64,000 nt of DNA from Segatella copri DSM 18205 (lineage in GTDB: Bacteria; Bacteroidota; Bacteroidia; Bacteroidales; Bacteroidaceae), in NCBI RefSeq assembly GCF_025151535.1, contig NZ_CP102288.1, positions 191,501 to 255,500 of the forward strand. Reading direction: 5' to 3'. Below, piece by piece: positions 27,008 through 34,009 of this stretch. Each line of letters opens with the position of its first letter. The first letter of the stretch is position 1. The position numbers and the translations under genes were made by a program. Below the pieces are notes generated by a model. It worked only from the letters and a program-made list of their open reading frames with translations. It was not told the DNA's origin and did not search any database.

Positions 27008-27180
27008 CTTTTAAAGGTAAAAAAGCCTTAACCCTTTATAACCCCATTCCCTCGAAAATTTATATAGCCCCTGGTGTGTTATTACATCAGGGGCTTTTAA
27101 TATTACGGGGGACCTGCGATGGAATCGCAGGGAACGGGGGGCAAAGAAGGAGAGGGGGCTTTTTACCTTTTTACTTTTAA
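27008..27180. repeat. Structured dispersed repeat, copy 2
   Basis: Same layout as 15893-16034: a left arm with AAAGGTAAAAAAGCC, a central CCTGCGAT-GGA-ATCGCAGG hairpin (27113-27131), a G-rich tract, and a right arm CTTTTTACCTTTTTAC. Compared with copy 1, one base on each side of the central hairpin has changed so that pairing is kept (A-T in copy 1, T-A here). The terminator at 27066 lies inside the element. Confidence 0.65.
27066..27101 (+). terminator. Terminator of the hexuronate cluster
   Basis: AGCCCCTGGTGT pairs with ACATCAGGGGCT (one G.T), short loop, followed by TTTTA. Confidence 0.75.
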
Positions 27181-27914
27181 ATAAATCCTTGCTGCTTGAG
27201 GGCTTCGATAACCCCAACGCTCATCGCCTCGCAATCCTTCTTTGTGTATCGGATGTCGGTGAAAACCTGGGCTAGGGTCTCTACGTTGTTGATGCGAACG
27301 AACTCCTTGTTTTCTTCAAGAGCTTCCTTCTCTGCATAGAAGTCATCTATCTTTTCTGGGGTATAATCCTCGAAATGCTCGTGGTGGATGATGCTGCGCA
27401 GAGGGAGACGGTCGCTCAGGGCTGGATGTTCTGCCGGCCAGCCGATGGTCAATGTGGCTACTGGCATTACGAGCTTAGGGAGCTTCAGGGTGTCGATGAT
27501 CATCTTTGGCATATAAACCGTAGTTCCCAGGAAACAGGTGCCTAAACCGGCTTCTTCTGCCAGGTTCGTAAAGGTCTGGGTGAAAAGAAGGGCATCGGTA
27601 GCTGCATTCATAAAAGAGAGAATGTTGTCATAGCCCGGGGTTCCCTTGCGGTTCTCTGCCCAGATGGTTGTGCGGCGATAATCAGCACAGATGGTGAGGA
27701 CGACCGGGGCTTCTGTTACCATCGGCTGGTTGAAGTGGGCTGGCGCCAGCGCCTTCTTTCCTTCTTCACTTCTTGTTACCACAACGCTGTAAAGCTGCAG
27801 GTTTCCCATTGTCGGGGTGCGCTCTGCCTCTTCTAAAAGGCGGTTCAGGAGTTCTTCAGATACTTCCTTCTCTGCATATTTTCTGATGCTTGTTCTGTTC
27901 TTAATCGATTCCAT
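27177..27914 (-). CDS. Nitroreductase-family FMN oxidoreductase
   Basis: A 245-residue protein of the NfsA/NfnB-like family. The N-terminal FMN-phosphate motif NRTSIRKYAEKEV (6-18) and APTMGNLQ-type segment (RTPTMGNLQLYSVVV, about 33-47) are visible. In the C-terminal part, EAGLGTCFLGTTVY and VATLTIGWPAEHP are the usual flavin-contact and dimer segments. The enzyme would reduce quinones, nitro compounds or flavin with NAD(P)H; the substrate is not predictable. It is a single gene with a -7 element at 27989-27996 (minus), divergent from the RNR-domain gene. Confidence 0.9.
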   Translation of the reverse strand: MESIKNRTSIRKYAEKEVSEELLNRLLEEAERTPTMGNLQLYSVVVTRSEEGKKALAPAHFNQPMVTEAPVVLTICADYRRTTIWAENRKGTPGYDNILSFMNAATDALLFTQTFTNLAEEAGLGTCFLGTTVYMPKMIIDTLKLPKLVMPVATLTIGWPAEHPALSDRLPLRSIIHHEHFEDYTPEKIDDFYAEKEALEENKEFVRINNVETLAQVFTDIRYTKKDCEAMSVGVIEALKQQGFI

Positions 27915-27988
27915 ATCTTTTTTATTTTATCATTATACCTTATTATATATATAGGAGTTCTGTTCCATTTCAGAACCCTATTTTGCTG

Positions 27989-27996
27989 CAAAGTTA
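27989..27996 (-). promoter_or_regulatory. -7 element for the nitroreductase gene
   Basis: TAACTTTG on the minus strand, 75 bases before the ATG. Confidence 0.55.
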
Positions 27997-28081
27997 GTGA
28001 AAGTTTCCCAAAAAGTTGTCTTTCTTTCGCTTTTTTAGTGAAATATATGGCAAAACGTTTCAGATTTTAGAAATAAAAGTT

Positions 28082-28089
28082 TAATTTTG
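28082..28089 (+). promoter_or_regulatory. -7 element for the RNR-domain/folB operon
   Basis: TAATTTTG, 24 bases before the ATG at 28113. Confidence 0.55.
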
Positions 28090-28112
28090 CACCTAAATAT
28101 GAAACGTTTGAT

Positions 28113-28781
28113 ATGAAATATACTGAAAATATGACTTTTGAAGAGGCTTCCAAGGCTCTTATAGATGAATTGAATGCTAATCTGGCTACACTTCATCAGA
28201 ATTATCATGTAGAACAGTCTGATTGGAATAAACTCTATGATCAGATAGCCAATGTTGTTTCAGAGGAAACTCATCTTCCTGTTTTCTCTCCTGAAGTGAT
28301 GGAGGTGCGACCTCGTGAACTGGAATGCGATGTGGTGCGATTCCAGAATAATAAGGAGAAATGGGTGGCTCTGGTAGGACTGCTCGATGGTCATCCATAC
28401 GAAATCTTCACGGGTTTGCAGGATGAGGACGAGGGTATCATGCTGCCTAAATCTGTAAGCAAAGGCAAGATTGTGAAGACCATTCTGGATGGAGGATTGA
28501 AGCGATACGACTTCCAGTTTGTGAACAAGCGAGGCTATAAGATTACGGTTGAGGGATTGAGCGAGAAGTTTAATCCTGAATACTGGAACTATGCCAAGCT
28601 GATTTCCGGTGTGCTGCGCTACCGTATGCCTATCGAACATGTCATCAAACTCGTTTATCAGCTCCAGCTTACTTCAGATAACATCAATACCTGGAAGAAA
28701 GGTGTTGTGACAGCCCTGAAGAGATATCTGAAGGATGGTAGCTTGATGAAACTTTACGATGATAGCGATTCCGAATCCTAA
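28113..28781 (+). CDS. Stand-alone RNR C-terminal/TSCPD-type domain protein
   Basis: A 222-residue protein. From about residue 65 (RPRELECDVVRFQNNKEKW, GLLDGHPYEIFTGLQDEDEG, FVNKRGYKITVEGLSEKF, YAKLISGVLRYRMPIEHV) it matches the C-terminal region found in adenosylcobalamin-dependent ribonucleotide reductases of Bacteroidetes. The catalytic ten-stranded barrel and the Cys-rich zinc tail are missing, and the end is acidic (DDSDSES). It could be a regulator or accessory of a ribonucleotide reductase, or a domesticated fragment. It is followed 27 bases later by folB; the link to folate/nucleotide supply is suggestive only. Confidence 0.7.
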   Translation: MKYTENMTFEEASKALIDELNANLATLHQNYHVEQSDWNKLYDQIANVVSEETHLPVFSPEVMEVRPRELECDVVRFQNNKEKWVALVGLLDGHPYEIFTGLQDEDEGIMLPKSVSKGKIVKTILDGGLKRYDFQFVNKRGYKITVEGLSEKFNPEYWNYAKLISGVLRYRMPIEHVIKLVYQLQLTSDNINTWKKGVVTALKRYLKDGSLMKLYDDSDSES

Positions 28782-28808
28782 TCCCCAAGATAGAAACTGA
28801 TATAAACT

Positions 28809-29186
28809 ATGCTTTTCCGTAGTAAGATATACTTGAAGAATGTCCGTTTCCATGCATATCACGGCGTTCTGCCACAGGAAACCCAGGTGGGCAACGATTA
28901 TGTGGTGAATCTGGATGTGAGCTATGATTTTTCCAAAGCCATGGAAACCGATGAACTGGCTGGAACCCTCAACTATGCAGAACTCTATGAACTCGTGAAA
29001 CAGGAGATGGAGATACCTAGCAAACTGCTGGAACATGTAGCCGGAAGGATAGGAAAGCGACTCTTTGCAGAATATCCGACTATTCAGAAAATACAACTCG
29101 CCATTACCAAAGTTAATCCTCCTTTTGGAGCAGATTGTGACGGCGCAGGGGTAGAAGTTGTATTAACAAATGATAAAACTTTATAG
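28809..29186 (+). CDS. folB: Dihydroneopterin aldolase
   Basis: A 125-residue protein of FolB length. It converts 7,8-dihydroneopterin to 6-hydroxymethyl-dihydropterin in folate synthesis. The family start IYLKNVRFHAYHGVLPQE (with the Tyr/His/Gly block), the TDELAGTLNYAELYELVK region with the substrate-binding Tyr, and the late VNPPFGADCDGAGVEV, comparable to KP.ap..., are present. It follows the RNR-domain gene by 27 bases in the same operon. The promoter of the next gene begins just after its stop. Confidence 0.93.
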   Translation: MLFRSKIYLKNVRFHAYHGVLPQETQVGNDYVVNLDVSYDFSKAMETDELAGTLNYAELYELVKQEMEIPSKLLEHVAGRIGKRLFAEYPTIQKIQLAITKVNPPFGADCDGAGVEVVLTNDKTL

Positions 29187-29215
29187 TAGATTTAGGTTTT
29201 CTGATACAAAAGTAG

Positions 29216-29223
29216 TAATTTTG
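29216..29223 (+). promoter_or_regulatory. -7 element for the amidase gene
   Basis: TAATTTTG, 19 bases before ATG 29242. Its position inside the longest frame (from 29170) shows that the true start is 29242. Confidence 0.6.
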
Positions 29224-29241
29224 CAAAATCATCAGAAAGAT

Positions 29242-30582
29242 ATGTTGAAGAAAATAACACTCATATTGACCCTATTGTGTATGTTGGTGCTGACAGCGAC
29301 AGGCGCCAACCGCCGTTTCACGCTCGTTATCGACCCAGGTCATGGCGGTCATGATGCGGGTGCACTTGGTGCTATTGCCAAAGAAAAGAATATCAATCTC
29401 TCTGTGGCATTGCAGTTTGGCAAATATGTTGAGCGCAATATGCCGGATGTGAGAGTTATCTATACCCGCAAGACGGATGTCTTTATTCCTCTGAAAGAGC
29501 GTGCCAACATTGCTAACCGCGCCAATGCCGACCTGTTTATCTCGGTACATACCAATGCGCTGCCAGCCGGTAAGATAGCCCGCGGTTTTGAAACCTATAC
29601 GCTCGGTATGCACCGTGCCAAGGATAATCTCGATGTGGCTATGCGAGAGAACTCCGTTATCTCGATGGAGAAGGGCTATCAGCAGACCTATCAGGGTTTC
29701 GACCCGCGATCTTCTGAGAGTTACATCATCTTCGAGTTTATACAGGGTAAAAATATGGAGAGAAGCGTAGAACTGGCGCGCAATATCCAGCGAAAGGTAT
29801 GTTCCGGTGCCAACCGTCCGGATAAGGGTGTGCATCAGGCAGGATTCCTGGTTCTCAGAGAAACCTCGATGCCTAGCTGTCTGATAGAGCTCGGTTTCAT
29901 CACTACTGCCGATGAAGAAAGACTGCTCAACGATGCCAGCAGGGTGGATGATATCGCCCGAGGCATCTACGAAGGTTTTGCGCAATATCGCAATAAATAC
30001 GATAAATCCATCTCGGTTCCTTATCGGGCTGCGGATACAGAATCGGTGCCGGTTGCCAAGATAGTTTCTGATACGAAGCAGGAGAAGGACGAGCGCCGTG
30101 CTGAGGAGGCGGATACTGCGCCGAGAAGAACGGTGAAGCAGGTGGAAACCAGAGCAACAAAGGCTAAAACGGTTCAGCAGAACAGAAGACAGAACCAGCA
30201 GGATAAGCCGGCTCAGCATAGCAGACAGACGCAGCAGAACAGACAGACGCAGCAGAACAGAACTGTAGCTCAGAACAAGCCGGCACAGCAGAAAGCCAAT
30301 GTAGCCGATGCGCCTGTCTTCAAGCTTCAGATATTTGTCAGCAACCGCATGCTCCGCAAGGGCGATGCCCATTTTAAGGGCGAAACCGGTTATGACAGTT
30401 ATCCGGAAGGTAATATGGTGAAATATACGATGGGAGCCTCTACCAACTACAATGAGATTTTCCGCTTGCGCAAGACGCTTGCCGAGAAGTTCCCGGAAGC
30501 TTTTATCATAGCTTTCAAGAATGGAAAGAAATATGATGTGAATCAGGCTATACGTGAGTTCAAACAGAACAGAAACCGCTGA
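29242..30582 (+). CDS. N-acetylmuramoyl-L-alanine amidase (Amidase_3) with SPOR-like C-terminus
   Basis: About 446 residues from ATG 29242, with a signal peptide (LLCMLVLTATGANR). The Amidase_3 domain carries the zinc ligands H34 (DPGHGGHD), E48 and H103 (ISVHTNA), and the catalytic Glu216 (SCLIELGFIT). A Gln/Arg/Lys-rich linker with repeats of RQTQQN (about residues 310-355) leads to a C-terminal SPOR-like domain (FKLQIFVSNRMLRKGD, IIAFKNGKKYDV). Such enzymes cut the stem peptide from peptidoglycan at the septum, and SPOR domains bind denuded glycan there. No regulatory autoinhibitory helix is evident. The MCE gene follows 50 bases later. Confidence 0.92.
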   Translation: MLKKITLILTLLCMLVLTATGANRRFTLVIDPGHGGHDAGALGAIAKEKNINLSVALQFGKYVERNMPDVRVIYTRKTDVFIPLKERANIANRANADLFISVHTNALPAGKIARGFETYTLGMHRAKDNLDVAMRENSVISMEKGYQQTYQGFDPRSSESYIIFEFIQGKNMERSVELARNIQRKVCSGANRPDKGVHQAGFLVLRETSMPSCLIELGFITTADEERLLNDASRVDDIARGIYEGFAQYRNKYDKSISVPYRAADTESVPVAKIVSDTKQEKDERRAEEADTAPRRTVKQVETRATKAKTVQQNRRQNQQDKPAQHSRQTQQNRQTQQNRTVAQNKPAQQKANVADAPVFKLQIFVSNRMLRKGDAHFKGETGYDSYPEGNMVKYTMGASTNYNEIFRLRKTLAEKFPEAFIIAFKNGKKYDVNQAIREFKQNRNR

Positions 30583-30632
30583 TTGACCTGAATAAGGATA
30601 AGATATAAGCACGAATATATAAAGAGATAAAT

Positions 30633-31532
30633 ATGAAGCTAACAAAAGAAATCAAGATAGCTCTTGTAGCTATTGTCGGTATTTTGGTTATGTATTTCGG
30701 AATCAATTTTCTGAAAGGCATGAATCTGTTCTCTACCAACAATACCTATTTTATAACGTTTGATGACATCCAGGGACTGGGTGCCTCTACGCCTATTTAT
30801 GCGGATGGTTATAAGGTAGGTACCGTGGATGGTTTGGAATATGATTACAAGGAGAATGGTCCTATCAAAGTAAAGGTGGATATTATCAAGGATTTGAGAA
30901 TCCCGCAGGGCAGTAAAGCCGAAATAGTAAAAGACTTGATGGGTAACCTGCAGGTGAATCTGCTTCTGGCAAACAATCCGCGCGAAAGAGTAGAACCGGG
31001 TGGTATCATTCCGGGTGCTGTAAACGGAGGCATGATGGATAAGGCTGCCAACCTGGTTCCGGTAGTGGAAAAGATGTTGCCTAAGTTGGATTCTATCCTT
31101 ACCAGCGTGAATGCGCTGCTGGCTGACCCGGCTCTGGCTGCTTCGCTGCATAATGTGGAAACCATCACAAGCAACCTCACCGTTTCTACACGTGAACTGA
31201 ATACCCTGATGGCAGGACTCAACAAGCAGGTTCCGGGTATGATAGGAAAGGCAAATGGCGTGCTGGATAATACCAACCGCCTCACAGCTAATCTGGCCAG
31301 TCTTGATGTGCAGGGCACTTTGAACAAGGTGAACCAGACTTTGGAGAGTGCTCATCAGTTTACTGAGAAGCTGAACAGCAACCAGGGAAGCCTCGGATTG
31401 CTGATGAACGATACCAAACTGTACGACAATCTGACGTCAACCATGGGTCATGCCGACTCCTTGGTTATCGACTTGAAGGCCCATCCGAAACGCTATGTTC
31501 ATTTCTCTGTTTTCGGCAGAAAAGACAAGTAA
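30633..31532 (+). CDS. MlaD/MCE-family lipid transport protein
   Basis: A 299-residue inner-membrane anchored protein: one N-terminal helix (ALVAIVGILVMYFGINFLKG, 10-29), a single MCE domain (about 38-120, with TPIYADGYKVGTVDGLEY and LMGNLQVNLLL), and a long helical C-terminus (VEKMLPKLDSILTSVNALL, residues 150-260). MCE proteins form rings or tubes that carry phospholipids between membranes. The partner ATPase and permease (MlaF/MlaE-like) are not in the window. It probably shares a transcript with the amidase gene. Confidence 0.88.
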   Translation: MKLTKEIKIALVAIVGILVMYFGINFLKGMNLFSTNNTYFITFDDIQGLGASTPIYADGYKVGTVDGLEYDYKENGPIKVKVDIIKDLRIPQGSKAEIVKDLMGNLQVNLLLANNPRERVEPGGIIPGAVNGGMMDKAANLVPVVEKMLPKLDSILTSVNALLADPALAASLHNVETITSNLTVSTRELNTLMAGLNKQVPGMIGKANGVLDNTNRLTANLASLDVQGTLNKVNQTLESAHQFTEKLNSNQGSLGLLMNDTKLYDNLTSTMGHADSLVIDLKAHPKRYVHFSVFGRKDK

Positions 31533-31842
31533 AAAGAGTCCGAGCTAAATAAATTTAGTCTAAATAAGATTCGGTATGTTTCACGCCCCGAAATGACTCG
31601 CAAACTGTTTGTTTGTTAGCCGTTTCGGGGACGTTACATTATTGTTTCACTGAATTTCAGTCTGCTATATTTGTATTTTAGGCAAGTGTTTGGTATTCAG
31701 TAATTTAAAGATTATCTATTAAAATGTTTTAAATAAGGGGATTTGCATTTCTCCTATTTTTTTTGTAACTTTGCACGTGATTTCGCATCTTTTGGTGCGT
31801 CCCGTCATTTGTGAATTAAAATATTAATAATATAAGTAATCA
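31533..31842. other. Intergenic region upstream of dnaA
   Basis: This 310-base stretch contains no gene. It holds the palindrome CTAAATAAATTTAG (31545-31558), a wide inverted repeat CCCCGAAA/TTTCGGGG (31586-31593 with 31623-31630, 29-base loop, no T run after it), and the dnaA promoter. No clear TTATCCACA boxes are seen, so an origin of replication is not supported. Confidence 0.6.
31742..31773 (+). promoter_or_regulatory. dnaA promoter
   Basis: TTTG (31742-31745), 20 bases, TAACTTTG (31766-31773): an excellent Bacteroidetes consensus. The leader is about 63 bases. Confidence 0.8.
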
Positions 31843-33258
31843 ATGTTAGCAAGTCCAAAAGCCCTCTGGGACAACAGTCTTTTGCTCATAAAGGACAGTG
31901 TAACAGAGCAGCAATATAACACATGGTTCAAGCCAATCGTCTTTGAATCGTACAAGCCGTCGACAAAGACTTTGTTGGTGCAGGTTCCGAGTCCGTTCGT
32001 ATACGAGTACTTGGAACAGAACTTTGTTGACTTGTTAAGTAAGGTGCTGCATCGTAATTTTGGTGAAGGAATCCGTCTCACTTATCGTGTTGTAACCGAT
32101 AAGGAGCATAAGCTTTCTCAAGATATAGAGGCAGATCCAGACGATGCTGATATGGCAAAGCAAACTCGTGAGCGTGCCCAGCAGACGGCTGCCCAGCCTG
32201 CCGCTCCCCAGCAGCAGGAAGACATTGATACACAGTTAGACCCGAAGCTTACTTTCAACAATTATATGGAGGGTGACAGCAATAAGCTGCCTCGTTCCGT
32301 AGGATTGTCTATTGCCGAACATCCCAACACCACCCAGTTTAACCCAATGTTCATTTACGGACCTTCGGGTAGCGGTAAGACGCATCTGGTGAATGCCATC
32401 GGTCTGAAAGCGAAGCAGATGTATCCTCAGAAGCGTGTGCTCTATGTGAGTGCCCGTCTTTTCCAGACCCAGTATACCGATGCCGTGCTCCATAATGCGA
32501 GCAATGATTTCATCAACTTCTATCAGTCTATCGATATGCTGATTGTGGATGATATCCAGGAGTGGGCTGGTAAGGCAAAGACGCTGAACACCTTCTTCCA
32601 TATCTTCAACCACCTTTTCCGCAACGGAAAGCGTATTATCCTGGCGTGCGACCGCCCTCCGGTAGAGTTGAAGGATATGCCAGACCGTCTGCTCACCCGT
32701 TTCTCTTGCGGTCTGGTCTGCGAGTTGGAGAAGCCGAATATCCAGTTGTGTGTGGATATCCTGAGCAATAAGATCCGTCGTGACGGTTTGAAGATTCCGG
32801 CAGATGTCATCTCTTTCATCGCCCAGACCTGTAACGGAAGTGTGCGCGATTTGCAGGGAGCCGTCAATGGTCTTCTGGCTTACAGCATCGTTTATAACAG
32901 CAGCATTGATATCCGTCTTGCCGAGCGCGTCATCAAGCGTGCGGTGAAGGTGGATGATAAGCCGCTCACCATCGATGACATCGTAGAAACGGTTTGCCAT
33001 CATTATAATGTAACGGTTACTGCCGTGAACAGCAAGAGCCGTAAGCGTGATTATGTCGTGGCTAGACAGGTAACGATGTATCTGGCACAGAAATATACCA
33101 AAATGCCTGCTTCGAGAATCGGCAAACTCGTTGGTAATCGTGATCATAGCACAGTTATCCACAGTTGTTCAAAAGTGGAAGAAAGACTGAAGATTGATGC
33201 TGGATTCAGCGATGAACTGGTTAGTATCGAAAACGGATTAAAGGTGAAAAGGGCATAA
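31843..33258 (+). CDS. dnaA: Chromosomal replication initiator protein DnaA
   Basis: A 471-residue AAA+ protein. Domain I (1-85) begins ALWDNSLLLIKDSV and contains the conserved YNTWFKPI. A Gln/Ala-rich linker follows (110-127). The ATPase has Walker A GPSGSGKT (173-180) and Walker B IVDDIQ (Asp236/237). The C-terminal DNA-binding domain has ARQVTMYLAQKY and the signature GNRDHSTVIHSC. DnaA opens the origin for replication. A TTATCCACA inside the gene (33155-33163) is coding for this signature. It is transcribed alone from the promoter at 31742-31773. Confidence 0.97.
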   Translation: MLASPKALWDNSLLLIKDSVTEQQYNTWFKPIVFESYKPSTKTLLVQVPSPFVYEYLEQNFVDLLSKVLHRNFGEGIRLTYRVVTDKEHKLSQDIEADPDDADMAKQTRERAQQTAAQPAAPQQQEDIDTQLDPKLTFNNYMEGDSNKLPRSVGLSIAEHPNTTQFNPMFIYGPSGSGKTHLVNAIGLKAKQMYPQKRVLYVSARLFQTQYTDAVLHNASNDFINFYQSIDMLIVDDIQEWAGKAKTLNTFFHIFNHLFRNGKRIILACDRPPVELKDMPDRLLTRFSCGLVCELEKPNIQLCVDILSNKIRRDGLKIPADVISFIAQTCNGSVRDLQGAVNGLLAYSIVYNSSIDIRLAERVIKRAVKVDDKPLTIDDIVETVCHHYNVTVTAVNSKSRKRDYVVARQVTMYLAQKYTKMPASRIGKLVGNRDHSTVIHSCSKVEERLKIDAGFSDELVSIENGLKVKRA

Positions 33259-33336
33259 AGGATGTGCTTTTCGCTGATAGGATAAGTTTAAGCGCGGAAC
33301 CTTGGTATAGTGGTTCTTGTTTATATAAATGAAATA

Positions 33337-33379
33337 AAGGAAGCCTGGCAAGTTTGTTTTTGCCTTGGCTTCCTTTTTC
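33337..33379 (+). terminator. Terminator between dnaA and pnuT
   Basis: AAGGAAGCC pairs with GGCTTCCTT (33337-33345 with 33367-33375), with an inner GGCAA/TTGCC pair, then TTTTT-type sequence. With an A-rich left side it may serve both convergent transcripts. Confidence 0.7.
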
Positions 33380-33406
33380 CGTCTATAAACTGTTAACTGT
33401 AAACTA

Positions 33407-33997
33407 TCAACTCTTTTTCATCATCTTCTTCCATTTAAAGTATCCGGCTACGGCGATGATGACGTAGAGACCGTAAAGTCCTGCCTTGAATGGGATGCCT
33501 TTGACGATATAGAGATAGAAGCAAACGGCATCTACGATAATCCAGAAGAACCACTGCTCGATATATTTGCGTGCCAGCGCCCAGAGACCCACAAAGCTCA
33601 GGGCATTGGTGAAACTGTCTTGCAGAGGAACTGTAGAGTTGGTGAAAGTTATCAGTATATAATAGGTGATGCCCCAGGCTGCCAGGAAGAACAGAAGAGT
33701 AGGGAGATAGAGCGACTTCTTCATATAGGTAATCGGAAGTTCTTCTTTCTCCTTCTGGTTGTGCTTCTTGCCATATTTCCATACTGCATAACCATATATA
33801 CCGGCTATCGTATAGTAGACCGCCATACCCGCATCGCCGTAAAGACCATGACTCCAATAGAGCCATACGTCCAGGGCAGGCATGATGATGCCTACCAGCC
33901 AGAGCCAGATACTGGCACGGTACTCCAACAGGATATAAACCAGTCCGAGTACCGTGGTAAAGATGTCTAAACCATGTGATGCAATATAATCCATCAT
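33407..33997 (-). CDS. pnuT: PnuC-family transporter, probable thiamine transporter PnuT
   Basis: A 196-residue membrane protein with about seven helices and the PnuC-family pattern: ALDVWLYWSHGLYGDAGMAVYYTIAGIYGY as WLYWSHGLYGDAGM, and WFFWIIVDAVCFYLYIVKG near the C-terminus (the VD.....Y...KG block). PnuC members carry nicotinamide riboside; the PnuT branch carries thiamine. It lies 12 bases after a TonB receptor gene whose leader is a TPP riboswitch, so thiamine is the likely substrate. A thiamine pyrophosphokinase gene, often third in such operons, is absent here. Confidence 0.85.
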   Translation of the reverse strand: MMDYIASHGLDIFTTVLGLVYILLEYRASIWLWLVGIIMPALDVWLYWSHGLYGDAGMAVYYTIAGIYGYAVWKYGKKHNQKEKEELPITYMKKSLYLPTLLFFLAAWGITYYILITFTNSTVPLQDSFTNALSFVGLWALARKYIEQWFFWIIVDAVCFYLYIVKGIPFKAGLYGLYVIIAVAGYFKWKKMMKKS

Positions 33998-34009
33998 GAT
34001 GATTTCTGA

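Noticed and set aside
29272..30645. A 457-codon minus-strand frame across the amidase gene
   Set aside because: Composition is Leu/Arg/Ser-rich from the reverse complement of the Gln-rich linker; the forward gene is well supported.
33155..33163. A perfect DnaA box (TTATCCACA) that might mark oriC
   Set aside because: It lies inside dnaA, where the bases encode the conserved signature (HSTVIHS). It is a single box with no neighbouring boxes.
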